Of a stretch of DNA of 64,000 nucleotides, positions 1 to 9,054 are shown one piece after another. The translations under genes were made by a program, and so were the position numbers. This DNA is from Anaeromyxobacter paludicola. Its GTDB lineage: Bacteria > Myxococcota > Myxococcia > Myxococcales > Anaeromyxobacteraceae. The stretch lies in assembly GCF_023169965.1 (NCBI RefSeq), contig NZ_AP025592.1, forward strand, positions 1,426,001 through 1,490,000, written 5' to 3'. Every line of letters begins with the position of its first letter. The first letter of the stretch is position 1. The notes beneath the pieces are model-generated. The model worked only from the letters and a program-made list of their open reading frames with translations. It did not search any database and was not told where the DNA came from.

Positions 1-838
1 TCCCCTCGGCGTAGCTCGCCGAGACCACCACCGCCGACCGCGCCACGAGCGCCGGCACGTCGGCGCGGTGACCGAGGAAGCTCACCCGCCCGGCGATGCC
101 GAGCCGGGCCGCCTGGGCCTCCAGGGCCGGCCGGCGCGCCCCCCCGCCGATGAGCGCGAGCCGCGCCTCGGGGAGCTCGCGGAGCACGAGCCGCATGGCC
201 TGGAGCAGGTCGGGCTGCCCCTTCACCGGGTGGTGCATGTTGGCGACGTTGACCACGAGCGGCCCGCCGGGCTCCGGGGCGCCGGGCCCGGGCGGCGCGG
301 CGGCGGCCGCGTCGAAGGCGGCGAGGTCGAGCCCGTTCCGGAGCACCACCAGCTTCGACGGATCCACGCCGTCGCGCAGGCAGAGGTCGCGGATGCAGAG
401 CGCGTTCACGAGCACCCGCGTCGCGAGGTGCGAGGCGGCCCGGAGGAGCTGGTAGCGGACCGGGTCGAGCGCGTGCGCGAGGTCCACCCGCGTCACGACG
501 GAGGGGACGCCCGCGAGCCGGGCCGCGAAGGTGCCCACCACGTTGGTGAAGAAGTCCTGCGCGTGGACGAGGGCGATCCGCTCCCGGCGGATGCGCGCCG
601 CGAGCCGCCGGATCTCGAGCGCCGTCCCGGCGGAGGCGAGCGAGCGGATGGGGATCTCCACCACCGGCACCTCGAGCGCGCGCAGCTCGGCGAGGTGCTC
701 CCCCTCGGCCTTGAAGCAGGCCACGAGCGGCTCCCAGCGGCGCCGGTCGAGCGTGCGGAGGTGCAGCAGCGTCTGCCGCTCCTGGCCGCCGTAGAGGAAG
801 CGGTTCTGGAAGACGAGGACCTTGCGCGGGCCGGTCAC
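1..838 (-). CDS. Glycosyltransferase family 4, partial at window edge
   Basis: The gene reads right to left and its 3' end lies beyond base 1, so only about the first 279 residues are visible. The N-terminus shows the GT4 opening (FQNRFLYGGQERQ, a GG loop near residue 14) followed by alternating hydrophobic strands and helices. A second Rossmann half begins near VLRNGLDL, the usual linker of GT-B enzymes. The visible end stops just before the nucleotide-sugar binding E-x7-E motif. The GTG start at 838 overlaps the stop of the upstream polymerase gene by 4 bp (GTGA), so it is translationally coupled and belongs to the exopolysaccharide operon. It probably transfers a sugar from a nucleotide donor to the lipid-linked repeat unit at the cytoplasmic membrane. 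The sugar cannot be read from sequence. Confidence 0.85.
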   Translation of the reverse strand, partial: MTGPRKVLVFQNRFLYGGQERQTLLHLRTLDRRRWEPLVACFKAEGEHLAELRALEVPVVEIPIRSLASAGTALEIRRLAARIRRERIALVHAQDFFTNVVGTFAARLAGVPSVVTRVDLAHALDPVRYQLLRAASHLATRVLVNALCIRDLCLRDGVDPSKLVVLRNGLDLAAFDAAAAAPPGPGAPEPGGPLVVNVANMHHPVKGQPDLLQAMRLVLRELPEARLALIGGGARRPALEAQAARLGIAGRVSFLGHRADVPALVARSAVVVSASYAEG

Positions 839-2157
839 GCGGCGCGCTCCGCCGCCGCCATCCGGCCGTGCAGCGCCGCCAGCCGGGAGGTGGCGAGCCC
901 CACCGCGAACAGGAAGTAGAGCGAGTAGGAGTAGGAGTAGCCGTTCACGAGCTCGCAGAGGAGGTAGCCCGCGAGCGCGGCGAAGACGGCCCGCGCCTCG
1001 CGGCCGAGCACCGGGTCGGCGCCGGCGCGCCAGGTCCGCCAGAGCACCACGCCGACCCAGCCGAAGAACGCGAGCAGGGCGAAGACGCCCAGCTCGCCCA
1101 GGATCTCCATGAAGATGTTGTGGGCCACGAGGTGGTGGCCGCCCGCCGAGAGCGGCGCGTACCGGTCCCAGGCGTGGATGAAGCCGCCGGCGCCCACGCC
1201 GTTGAGCGGGCGCTGATCGACGATCGAGCCCAGCACCTTCCACGCGTTCTCGCGCCCCTCCACCGAGGCGTCGGCGGAGAGGTCGGAGAAGGTGCTCGAG
1301 CGCTCCCAGAAGGTCCGCGGCGCGAAGGCGAGCACCGCCGCCACCAGGCCCGCCGTCACCACCATCCCCTTCAGCACCGAGGAGAGCCGGCCGCGCAGGA
1401 GGGTGAGCCCGAGCGCCAGCGCCGCGGCGACGATGCCGGAGCGCGAGCCGGTGAGGACGATGGCGGCGAGCTGCGCCGCGACGGCCGCGCCGAGCAGCGC
1501 CCGCAGCCAGCGGCGGCGGGTCGCGCCGAAGGCGGCGATCGCGAACGGGAGCGCGACCACGAGCCCCATGGCGAGCCGGTTCGGGTCGGCGTAGATGCCG
1601 GCCCAGTGGGTGCGCGTCCCCTCGACGAGGTGGTCGCCGGCGAGCCAGGTCCGCACGCCGCCGACCGCGGGGGCGAGCGACGCCACCGCGCCCACGGCCA
1701 GGAAGGTCCGGATCCGCGCCGGCGTGTCGAGCGCGTTCAGCACCGCCACGTAGACCACGAGGAGCTTCGCGATCTCGAGGCCCGCCGCGCGCGAGGCGGC
1801 GGGGTCGATCGACCAGAGCACGGAGAGCCACGCGATGGCGGCGTAGCCGAAGAGGAGCAGCGCCGCCGGGCCGCCGAGCCGGAGCCGCTCGCCCGAGACC
1901 AGCCGCCGGGCCAGGACCGCGCCGCCGCCGAGGAGCGTCGCCGCGAGCCCGAGCCGCAGCACCTCGACGGTCGGGAACCAGTAAGCGGGGCTGGCGTAGA
2001 GCTGCGCCACGAAGAGCAGCGCGCCGGCCTGCGCCAGGGCGCCCCAGCGCGCCGCGGCCCGCGCGGCGGCCCCGCCGTCCCGCGGCGCCGCCCAGCCGAG
2101 CCCGGCCGCTCCCACCTGCGCCATCGCCATGCTCGCCTCGCTCTCCCGCCGCGTCAC
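835..2157 (-). CDS. O-antigen ligase/polymerase family (Wzy_C) membrane protein
   Basis: About 440 residues with some ten hydrophobic segments and, in the C-terminal half, a periplasmic stretch containing NGVGAGGFIHAW and AHNIFMEILGELG. This is the pattern of the Wzy_C/O-antigen ligase family, where an H-N motif follows the large loop. It most likely polymerises exopolysaccharide repeat units in the inner membrane. The chosen GTG at 2157 overlaps the upstream glycosyltransferase stop (GTGA). An ATG at 2130 (MAMAQVG) behind a GGAGAG sequence is an equally possible start. The 3' end overlaps the next glycosyltransferase by 4 bp. Assignment as polymerase rather than ligase is inferred from the operon context: there is no lipid A core locus here, while OPX and chain-length genes are present. 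Confidence 0.85.
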   Translation of the reverse strand: MTRRESEASMAMAQVGAAGLGWAAPRDGGAAARAAARWGALAQAGALLFVAQLYASPAYWFPTVEVLRLGLAATLLGGGAVLARRLVSGERLRLGGPAALLLFGYAAIAWLSVLWSIDPAASRAAGLEIAKLLVVYVAVLNALDTPARIRTFLAVGAVASLAPAVGGVRTWLAGDHLVEGTRTHWAGIYADPNRLAMGLVVALPFAIAAFGATRRRWLRALLGAAVAAQLAAIVLTGSRSGIVAAALALGLTLLRGRLSSVLKGMVVTAGLVAAVLAFAPRTFWERSSTFSDLSADASVEGRENAWKVLGSIVDQRPLNGVGAGGFIHAWDRYAPLSAGGHHLVAHNIFMEILGELGVFALLAFFGWVGVVLWRTWRAGADPVLGREARAVFAALAGYLLCELVNGYSYSYSLYFLFAVGLATSRLAALHGRMAAAERAA

Positions 2158-3311
2158 GCGGCCCTGCGGCCGTCGAGGAGCGCCGCCACGTGGCCGCGCA
2201 GCTCGTCCACCCTCGCCTCCCAGCTCTCGGCGCGCATCCGCTCCGACTGCGCCGCCCGCGGCCCGCCCTCGGCGAGGGCTCGCCCCACCGCCTCCAGGAA
2301 CTCCGCGCGGGTGCGCGTCACCGTGCAGCCGGCGATGGCCCGGAGCTCGGGGAGGTCGGTGCAGACGTTCGGGAGGCCGGCGGCGACGTACTCGCGCGCC
2401 TTGAGCGGGTTGGCGTGCAGCGCGAGCTCGTTCTGCCGGAAGGGGGTGATCGCCACCGCCATCCCCTTGCAGTAGCCGGGGAGGTCGGCGTAGGGACGGC
2501 GGCCGAGGAGGTGGACGTTGCGCGCGCCCGCGAGCGGGTCGGTGGAGGTGACGCACCGGCCCACCAGCGCCACCGACGCCCGCGGGAAGGCGTCGGCCAC
2601 CGCCCGGACGAGCTCGAGGTCGATCCAGTCGGCGACGAGGCCGTGGAACCCGATCACCGGCCCCGGCAGGCGCGCCAGGTCCTCGGGGACGCGGGTCTCG
2701 GGCAGGAGCGCCTTGCGGAAGTGCTCGAAGTCCACGCCGTGGCGCACGAGCACGGTGCGCGGGTTCACCCGGGCCTTGGCCTCGCGCAGGGGCTCGGCGC
2801 TCGCGATGACGAGGTCGGCGCGCCGGAGCAGCCGCTCCTCGAGCGCCGCCACCGCCGGCGAGGCGTCGCTGAAGGCCGAGAACTGGTCCACCACGTGGTA
2901 GACGACCAGCTCCTCGCCGAGCGTGCCCGCCACCGCCGCCGCCGTCGGCAGGTAGGACCAGCTGATGGGGCGGCGCATGCGCAGGCGCCGCATCGCGCCG
3001 AGCACCTGGAGCCGCAGCGCGACCCTGTTGAAGGCCTGGATCGCCTCCGAGCCGTAGGCCGGGACGTAGAGCGGCGGCAGCACGTGCAGGTTCGGCTCCA
3101 CCTCGCGCACGCCGCGGGCCGCGTCGCGCAGCTTCTCCCAGGCGCGCCGGACGTCGTGGGCGCTGGCCCGCGGCGCCCGGTTGCCTAGGGAGTTCACCCA
3201 GAGCACCCGGTTGTCGCGCGCCAGGATCCGCATGATGTGGGTCTTGGAGAGCGGATCCCCGTCCCAGTCGTTCGAGAAGCAGACGATGTCCCGGCCCCGG
3301 AGTGCTCGCAC
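2154..3311 (-). CDS. Glycosyltransferase (GT-B fold)
   Basis: 385 residues from a GTG start at 3311, placed 2 nt after the stop of the preceding gene. The N-terminal half contains DIVCFSNDWDGDPLSKTH and a conserved VVYHVVDQFSAFSD strand-loop. The C-terminal half has a GT-B donor domain with VIGFHGLVADWIDLEL and PLKAREYVAAGLPNV, the latter resembling the K-x-x-EYMAAGxPVV donor-site motif of GT4-like enzymes. A likely cytoplasmic exopolysaccharide glycosyltransferase of unknown sugar specificity. It is encoded between another glycosyltransferase and the polymerase, with a 4-bp overlap downstream. Confidence 0.85.
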   Translation of the reverse strand: MRALRGRDIVCFSNDWDGDPLSKTHIMRILARDNRVLWVNSLGNRAPRASAHDVRRAWEKLRDAARGVREVEPNLHVLPPLYVPAYGSEAIQAFNRVALRLQVLGAMRRLRMRRPISWSYLPTAAAVAGTLGEELVVYHVVDQFSAFSDASPAVAALEERLLRRADLVIASAEPLREAKARVNPRTVLVRHGVDFEHFRKALLPETRVPEDLARLPGPVIGFHGLVADWIDLELVRAVADAFPRASVALVGRCVTSTDPLAGARNVHLLGRRPYADLPGYCKGMAVAITPFRQNELALHANPLKAREYVAAGLPNVCTDLPELRAIAGCTVTRTRAEFLEAVGRALAEGGPRAAQSERMRAESWEARVDELRGHVAALLDGRRAA

Positions 3312-3313
3312 GG

Positions 3314-4390
3314 CTACAAGGTGGGCGCTCGCGCTCCGACGCGGCCACCGCTCGGAAGGGGGGGACCGCCCTGCAGGGCCGCGTAGATGGCCCACAGGTC
3401 GTCCACCGGGTCGCGCAGCGGGGCGACGCCGGCGCGCGGGGCCGGCGACCGCCCGGCCTCGGCCAGCAGCGCCGCCAGGGCGGCCACGTCTCCGGACGGG
3501 AACAGGAGGCACCCGGGGGGCCGGTGGCCGACGTCGCTCGCCACCACCACCCGCCCGAGCGCGAGCGCCTCGCGCACGCTGACCGAGTCCCCGTCGGTGC
3601 GGCTCGGGCGGACGAAGACGTCGCAGCCGCGCACCGTCGCCACGGCGGCGGGGTGCTCGAGCTCGCCGAGGGCGTGGATCCCGGCCGAGGCGCCGCGGCG
3701 CGCGGCGAGCCCGGCGCGGGTGCCCGGCCCGAACACCACCAGCCCGGCGCGGGGCGCGCCGGCCCGGACCTGCTCGAACGCGGGCACGAGCAGGTCCTCG
3801 CCGTAGGTGGGCCCCGGCGCCAGCGCGGCGCAGTAGAGCGGCGCGTGGCGCGCCCGGATCGCGGCGAGCTCCGGCGGCGGCGCGCCCGGCTCGGCGAGGG
3901 AGGGCGAGAAGGGCGAGAGCACCGTCAGGACCCGGCGCGGCACCCCGGCGCCGGCCAGACCGGCGGCGATGGCCTCGCTCACCGCCACCACCTTCCCGTA
4001 GCCGGCGCAGGCGGCCCGGGCGAGGAGCCGCCGGTCCGCGGCGGCGGCGAGCCAGGGCGGGCAGTGGCCGGAGTGGATGGTGAGGACGCCGCGCGGGCCG
4101 AACGGCCGCCGCGCCCGCCCGGCGGAGAGGGCGACGAGCCAGCTCTTCACGTTGGCGCCGTTGGTGTGGACGTGCAGGAGCCAGCCCTCCACGGCGGCCT
4201 GCGCCAGCGCGGCGCCGAAGGCCGCCGGGCCGCGGGCCCGCACCAGCTCCGGGCCGGCGTGATCCCCCTCCCCGATGTCGAGGACGCGCACCCGCGCGCC
4301 GCGCTGCCTGAGCGCGCGCGCCAGCCCGGCCACGTGGACCGCGATCCCGCCGTGCGGCGGCGGCCAGTTGCCGACCAGCGCGATCTTCAA
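3314..4390 (-). CDS. Glycosyltransferase family 4
   Basis: 358 residues. It begins with a rare TTG start (LKIALVGNWPPPHGGIAVH in uncorrected translation) that overlaps the deacetylase stop codon as TTGA. The first residues match the GT4 opening strand plus glycine-rich loop (GNWPPPHGGIAVH). The donor domain includes DVFVRPSRTDGDSVSVREAL, an E-x7-E-like region where the second acidic residue sits before the AL helix. Its position between the deacetylase and another glycosyltransferase supports a role in repeat-unit assembly at the inner membrane face. The TTG start is inferred from the coupled overlap and from family alignment; no in-frame ATG nearby would keep the glycine loop. Confidence 0.85.
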   Translation of the reverse strand: MKIALVGNWPPPHGGIAVHVAGLARALRQRGARVRVLDIGEGDHAGPELVRARGPAAFGAALAQAAVEGWLLHVHTNGANVKSWLVALSAGRARRPFGPRGVLTIHSGHCPPWLAAAADRRLLARAACAGYGKVVAVSEAIAAGLAGAGVPRRVLTVLSPFSPSLAEPGAPPPELAAIRARHAPLYCAALAPGPTYGEDLLVPAFEQVRAGAPRAGLVVFGPGTRAGLAARRGASAGIHALGELEHPAAVATVRGCDVFVRPSRTDGDSVSVREALALGRVVVASDVGHRPPGCLLFPSGDVAALAALLAEAGRSPAPRAGVAPLRDPVDDLWAIYAALQGGPPLPSGGRVGARAPTL

Positions 4391-5544
4391 CCGGCCACCC
4401 TCCCCTCCGCCGCGTCGGGCGCGTCCGGCCGCTCGCCGCTCACCGGCCGCTGCAGCCCGATGGTCCCGAAGACGCCCTCCAGGTTGCAGCTCGCGAGGGC
4501 CTCGCTGTAGCCGGCGGCGCCGAGCGTGCTGTTCTCCCAGAGCACCTTGCGCTTCAGCCGGAGCGGATCGCCCCCGCGGCGGTTCTCGACGTCCTCGGTG
4601 GTCACCGCGGCCTCGTAGCCCGCCTCGGCCACCATCCGGCGCACGGCCGGGGTGTGGTAGCCGTTCGGGTAGGCGAAGTGGCGCGGCCGGTGGCCGAGCC
4701 GCTCCGCCAGGTCGCGGAACGAGCCCTCGATCTCGGCGCGGGCCCGGGCCGGCGGCAGGTTGGCGAGGACCGCGTGGCTCACGGTGTGGCCGCCGAGCTC
4801 CACGCCGGCCGCCTCCAGCGCCCGGGCCTCCGGCCAGCCCATGATCCGGGTGCCCGGCTCCAGCTCCTCCTCCGCCATCCCGAGCCGCGCCTCGAGCGCG
4901 GCCGCCACCGCCTCGAGCGCGTCGTGCGGCAGGGCCGCGATGAGCCGCTCCATGGTGGTCGTGGGCCCCGGGCCGGCGCAGCGGTCGAGCGCGGCCTGGA
5001 GCGGCGGCGCGAGCCCCGCCTGGCCCGGCGTGAGCCCCCGCCGCCGCAGCTCGCGGAGGCTCGCCAGCAGCCGGTCGTGCGGGAGCCGCCGCGCGGTGCC
5101 GAGGTAGCCCGTCGGCACGAACATCGTCGCCGGGACCCGGAGCGCCTCCAGCACCGGCAGGCCGAAGTCGTGACAGCCCTGGTAGCCGTCGTCGAAGGTG
5201 ATCGCCACGGCGTCCCGCGCCGCGCGGCGCGGCGCCCGCTCCCGCAGGAGCCGGCACGCGTCCCCGAGCGAGACCAGGTCCCGCTCGCGGGCGAGCTGCT
5301 CGAGCTGCCGCTTCAGCGTCTGCGCCGAGATGAGCAGCGACGGGAGCGACTGCTGGGCGTCGGCCCGGAAGTCGAGCGTGACGCGGTGGTAGGAGAGGAT
5401 GATCACCCGGCCGCCCCCGGCGAGCCGCCGGCGCCAGGCGTTCACCGCCCAGCGCGCCCCGGCGGAGCAGAGCGCGCCCGCCAGCGCCGCCTTCGCGGTC
5501 CGCTGCAGGATCCACCTCGGACTGTCGTCGGCCCGCTCCGCCAT
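4387..5544 (-). CDS. Polysaccharide deacetylase (NodB/CE4 family)
   Basis: 385 residues. NodB motif 1 is visible as TFDDGYQGCHDFG (general base and metal Asp) and the zinc-ligand H-x3-H as GGHTVSHAVL. Both CE4 metal-binding elements are therefore present. Motif 3 is plausible at HFAYPNGYHTP. The N-terminus (residues about 15-60) is mildly hydrophobic and may be membrane associated. The ATG at 5544 follows an AGGAGG ribosome-binding site. The gene begins 11 nt after the upstream GNAT gene stops and ends in a TTGA overlap with the GT4 gene. Family knowledge points to N-deacetylation of an N-acetylhexosamine in the nascent exopolysaccharide; the exact substrate is inference. Confidence 0.9.
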   Translation of the reverse strand: MAERADDSPRWILQRTAKAALAGALCSAGARWAVNAWRRRLAGGGRVIILSYHRVTLDFRADAQQSLPSLLISAQTLKRQLEQLARERDLVSLGDACRLLRERAPRRAARDAVAITFDDGYQGCHDFGLPVLEALRVPATMFVPTGYLGTARRLPHDRLLASLRELRRRGLTPGQAGLAPPLQAALDRCAGPGPTTTMERLIAALPHDALEAVAAALEARLGMAEEELEPGTRIMGWPEARALEAAGVELGGHTVSHAVLANLPPARARAEIEGSFRDLAERLGHRPRHFAYPNGYHTPAVRRMVAEAGYEAAVTTEDVENRRGGDPLRLKRKVLWENSTLGAAGYSEALASCNLEGVFGTIGLQRPVSGERPDAPDAAEGRVAG

Positions 5545-5555
5545 GCCCGCCCCTC

Positions 5556-6737
5556 CTAGCGCCCCTCGAAGGCGCCCATCGCGCCCAGGCCGAGGTTCCG
5601 CCGCGCCCGCCGCAGCGCGAGCCAGATCCGCTCCGGCGCCACCCGCCGCGCCACGTCGCGCGCCGCCCGGAAGGCCCCCTCGGCCGCCTGCAGCGCCTCG
5701 GCGCGGAGCCCCGGCGAGCGGAGCCGGAGCGCCACCGTCTCCTGCCCGCCGTCCGCCCAGTCCCGCTTGTAGGCCTCGGTGCCGCGCAGGAAGTCGTAGT
5801 AGCCGAGGCCGCGGGCGTAGGCGTCCTCGACGGTCCGGCCGGTCAGCACCATGCCCGGGCTGCGCGGCGACCAGGCCGGATCCATCCCGGACTGGTAGTA
5901 GTAGAAGCGGCCGCCCAGCTCGAGGCCGTAGACCGCGGCCACCGAGCGGCCCTGGACGAAGAGCCGGTAGAGCCGCATGAACCCGCGCGCGGCGAGGAGC
6001 GGCGCCACGGCCCGGTGGAACTCCTCCACCCTCCCCGGCGGGATCCCGTAGGACCCGCCCTCGGGCGCCCAGCGGAGCCGGTGCAGGCGCAGGAAGTCCT
6101 CCATCGCCTCGGCCATCTCGCCCACCGAGGTGGCCACCTCGATCCGGAAGCCCGGCTGGCGCGCCAGCCAGCGGCAGCGCCGGCCGTAGGTCTCGCGCCG
6201 GGCGATGCGGCGGAGGTGCTCGGCGAAGCCGCCGCGGAGCGCGAACCCCGGGCAGGTGAAGCGCGGCGCCACCTCCACCTCGACCCCGTGCGGCGCGAGC
6301 GCCCGCGTCAGCGCCTCGACCGTCGGGCTGCCGGCCGGGAGATCCTCGAGGTCGAGCGCGTCCCACTCCGGCAGGGTGCGCAGGAGGTGCGAGGCGATGG
6401 CCGAGCGGACCTGCGGCTCCGCCCCCGGCCGCGCCAGGACGTCGAGCGCGTCGGCGCCGGCGAGGCCGTTGCCCAGGAGCGACCAGCGGCGCGGCCCCAG
6501 CGCCGGCCGCCGCCCCTGCAGCACGAGGAGCCCCTCGAGCCGCCCGGTCCGGCCGCGGGCCTCGAGGATGCGCACGTCCCGCCGCTGCCCGAAGGCGCGC
6601 CAGAAGGTGAAGAGCCACTCCCAGGAGAGGAACGGCGTGGGCTGCCCGGCGGCGTCGAAGAGCTCGGTCCACTCGGCCCGGAGCGAGGCGAGCCGCCCCG
6701 CCTCCGCGCTCTCCGACACGCGCAGGTAGAGGCTCAC
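5556..6737 (-). CDS. GNAT/FemAB-like acyltransferase (BcsL/CelD type)
   Basis: 393 residues. The C-terminal domain has the acyltransferase pattern of PF13480: FMRLYRLFVQGRSVAAVYG, then YYYQSGMDPAWSPRSPGMVL (acyl-donor loop) and GLGYYDFLRGTEAYKRDW at the end of the fold. The GTG start overlaps the DegT aminotransferase stop (GTGA). It is the second of two such acyltransferases in the operon and lies immediately upstream of the deacetylase. A likely role is acylation of an amino sugar made by the neighbouring aminotransferase or of the growing polysaccharide. The acyl group and acceptor are unknown. Fold assignment is firm; substrate is inference from neighbours. Confidence 0.8.
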   Translation of the reverse strand: MSLYLRVSESAEAGRLASLRAEWTELFDAAGQPTPFLSWEWLFTFWRAFGQRRDVRILEARGRTGRLEGLLVLQGRRPALGPRRWSLLGNGLAGADALDVLARPGAEPQVRSAIASHLLRTLPEWDALDLEDLPAGSPTVEALTRALAPHGVEVEVAPRFTCPGFALRGGFAEHLRRIARRETYGRRCRWLARQPGFRIEVATSVGEMAEAMEDFLRLHRLRWAPEGGSYGIPPGRVEEFHRAVAPLLAARGFMRLYRLFVQGRSVAAVYGLELGGRFYYYQSGMDPAWSPRSPGMVLTGRTVEDAYARGLGYYDFLRGTEAYKRDWADGGQETVALRLRSPGLRAEALQAAEGAFRAARDVARRVAPERIWLALRRARRNLGLGAMGAFEGR

Positions 6738-7930
6738 GCGAGGCTCTCCTCGACGGCGTCGCACAGGTAGGCCACGTCCTCCGGGGAGAGGTCCTGGTGG
6801 ATGGGCAGCTCCAGCACCCGGCGCCGGAGCATCGCCACCTCGGGGAAGCGCTCGGCCGGGCAGGCCGGGTGGCCGGTCCGCCAGAAGTCCACCGTCTCCA
6901 CGCCGCGCGCCGCGAGCCGCCGCTTCAGCCGGTCCTTGTCGTCGCAGAGGAAGGGGTAGAAGAGCGGGCAGACGCCGGGAGGGAGCTCGGGGTGCACGGG
7001 CGGCGAGAGCGTCTCGAGCCGGGCCTGCGCGAGGCGGTAGTTGCGCCGCCGCGCCGCCACGATCTCCCGGTGGTCGAGGTTGGCGGCGATGGCGGCGGAG
7101 AGGCGGCTCATCCCGAGGTCCACGGCGCCCGGATCGAAGTGCATGGTGCCGGTCGAGACGTGCTCGACCCGGGCGGCGCCGCGCACGGCGCGGGCCAGGC
7201 GGCGGCCGCCCTGCCGGAGCGCCTGCCCGGCGTCGCCGAGCCGGAAGGCGGCGTTCGCCAGCATCGCGCCGCCCGCGTGCGAGGCGGTGCTCGCGAGCGG
7301 CGCGGGGAGGACGGGGGGCGGCTCGCCCGCGAGCTCGCCGTTCACGACCAGCAGCCCGCCGTTCGGGACCGGGATGGTCTTGTAGAGGCAGAAGACGCCG
7401 AGGTCGCCCAGCAGGCCGAGGGGTACCGGGCCGTCGCAGGAGTAGAGGGCGAGCGCGCAGTCCTCGACCACCGGCAGCCCGGCGCGCCGGGCGATCTCCC
7501 GGATCTCGCGCATGGGCTGGGGGAAGCCGGCGTAGTGGATGACGTAGAGGGCGCGCGTGCGCGGCCCGACGCGGGCCTCGAGGTCCTCGAGGTCGAGCTC
7601 CATGCGCGCGTTCACCCGCACGAAGGCGGGCTGGCACCCCGCCGCCTCCAGCGCCTCCACCTCGACGCCGTGGTGGTAGGCCGGCACGAGCACCTCGGCG
7701 CCGGCGAGGCCGAGCAGCCGCGCGCCGTGGAAGACGGCGTTTCGCGCGAAGTAGTACGGGCGCGCCCGGCCCGCGGAGAACGGGAACGGCGGCGCCTCGG
7801 GGCGGCGCCGGGGCACCAGCATCTCGGGCCAGAGGGTCGGCAGGCAGGGGAGCCAGCGCCGCCCGGCCCGCCAGGCGGCCGAGCGCGGGGGAGCCGCGGC
7901 CGGGCCGGCGAGGGGCTCCGCCACCGTCAT
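6734..7930 (-). CDS. DegT/DnrJ/EryC1 family PLP aminotransferase
   Basis: 398 residues. The active-site segments are visible: LVPAYHHGVEVEALEAAG near the N-terminus, VVEDCALALYS (PLP-pyridine Asp), and CLYKTIPVPNGGLLV with the Schiff-base Lys. This family converts keto-sugar nucleotides to amino sugars. Placement between two GNAT/FemAB-like genes, with 4-bp overlaps on both sides (ATGA upstream, GTGA downstream), suggests the amino group it installs is then acylated. The segment before the PLP lysine is shorter than in well-studied sugar aminotransferases, so a related PLP reaction is not excluded. Cytoplasmic enzyme in exopolysaccharide precursor synthesis. Confidence 0.85.
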   Translation of the reverse strand: MTVAEPLAGPAAAPPRSAAWRAGRRWLPCLPTLWPEMLVPRRRPEAPPFPFSAGRARPYYFARNAVFHGARLLGLAGAEVLVPAYHHGVEVEALEAAGCQPAFVRVNARMELDLEDLEARVGPRTRALYVIHYAGFPQPMREIREIARRAGLPVVEDCALALYSCDGPVPLGLLGDLGVFCLYKTIPVPNGGLLVVNGELAGEPPPVLPAPLASTASHAGGAMLANAAFRLGDAGQALRQGGRRLARAVRGAARVEHVSTGTMHFDPGAVDLGMSRLSAAIAANLDHREIVAARRRNYRLAQARLETLSPPVHPELPPGVCPLFYPFLCDDKDRLKRRLAARGVETVDFWRTGHPACPAERFPEVAMLRRRVLELPIHQDLSPEDVAYLCDAVEESLA

Positions 7931-9054
7931 CGCCACCACCGCAGCACCTCCTTCGCGAGCGGCTTCACGCAGTGCTTCATCGTGTAGATGGTGCGGCCGG
8001 CCAGGCCCGGCCGGTAGACGTAGACCCAGTCGTGCGGCCGGTGCGCGGGCTCCCAGTCGCGCTTCCAGGGCATGTCGGGGCCGAGGAAGTCGAGCGCCGC
8101 GAGGCCCCGCGCCGCGCACTCGGCCACCACCTCCCGGAAGAGGAGCTGGCCGGGCGAGCACGGCCCGAGCCCCTCGTCGTAGGTCGGCTTCGGCAGGTAG
8201 TAGGCGCCGCCGTAGACGAGGCCGAAGTGCATCGCCACCGGCCGGCCGTCGAGGTCGAGCGCGCGGAGCGCCAGCCAGCCGCGCGCGGCGGCCACCTCGG
8301 CGAGCCGCTCGTAGAAGCGGCGCGTGCGGGGATCGCGGGCGATGGCGGTGCCGCGCTCGCCCTTCCAGCCGGCGGCCTCGAGGGCGAGGAACTCGCCGAG
8401 CATCACCCGGGCCTCCTCGCCGGCCCCTGCCCGCCGCACCGAGACCGCCCCCAGCTCGGAGAGCTTCTTGAGCCGCCGGCGCAGGTTGGCCCGGAACTTG
8501 GCCGAGAGCCGCTCCTCCACCGCCGCGCCGCCGAGCGCGATCCAGGGCGAGCGCATCGACTCCCAGCGGCCGGTGAGGTGGCCGTCGGCGGCGGCCAGCG
8601 CCGGTACGAGGGTCCCGGTGGGGCCGTCGCGCGGGAGGTCGCGCAGCAGGAGCAGGTCCCAGCCGACCCGATCGCGCAGGTGCGCCCAGAGGGCCGCGGC
8701 CGCGCCGACCGCGTCGGGGCCGAGGGCCCACTCGAAGCGGCAGGAGTGATCGTTCGCCGGGGCCACGAGCCGCCGCACCCCGAGCCGCCGCTCCCGCAGG
8801 AACGGCGCCGCGCCGGCGAGCCGCCCCGCCGCGTCCCGCGCCGTCACCACGAGCGGCTGCGCCTCCGGGGCGAAGGCGTCGAGCCACGCCGAGAGCCACT
8901 CGTGGCGGGCGAAGGGGAGATCGCAGGGGCCGCGCGCGAGGAGCGCGTTCCACTCCGGCGCGAGCGCGTCGAAGGCGGCCCGCCCGCGCAGGAGCTCGGT
9001 GGCGTAGAGGGCGGCGCCGGCGGCCGGCGCGGTGGCTGGGGCCGTGCCGATCAC
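7927..9054 (-). CDS. GNAT/FemAB-like acyltransferase (BcsL/CelD type)
   Basis: 375 residues from a GTG start that overlaps the phosphoglycosyltransferase stop. The first half has the CelD/BcsL-type helix PEWNALLARGPCDLPFARHEW. The second half carries the acyltransferase core, with RRRLKKLSELG, LDGRPVAMHFGLVYGGAYY and a donor-loop equivalent TYDEGLGPCSPGQLLF, then LDFLGPDMPWKRDW. It is clearly paralogous to the GNAT gene two positions downstream, since both end in a (D)FL(R/G)-x-KRDW-like block. Expected to be a cytoplasmic sugar N- or O-acyltransferase for exopolysaccharide decoration. Why the operon keeps two copies around one aminotransferase is not apparent from sequence. Confidence 0.8.
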   Translation of the reverse strand: MIGTAPATAPAAGAALYATELLRGRAAFDALAPEWNALLARGPCDLPFARHEWLSAWLDAFAPEAQPLVVTARDAAGRLAGAAPFLRERRLGVRRLVAPANDHSCRFEWALGPDAVGAAAALWAHLRDRVGWDLLLLRDLPRDGPTGTLVPALAAADGHLTGRWESMRSPWIALGGAAVEERLSAKFRANLRRRLKKLSELGAVSVRRAGAGEEARVMLGEFLALEAAGWKGERGTAIARDPRTRRFYERLAEVAAARGWLALRALDLDGRPVAMHFGLVYGGAYYLPKPTYDEGLGPCSPGQLLFREVVAECAARGLAALDFLGPDMPWKRDWEPAHRPHDWVYVYRPGLAGRTIYTMKHCVKPLAKEVLRWWR

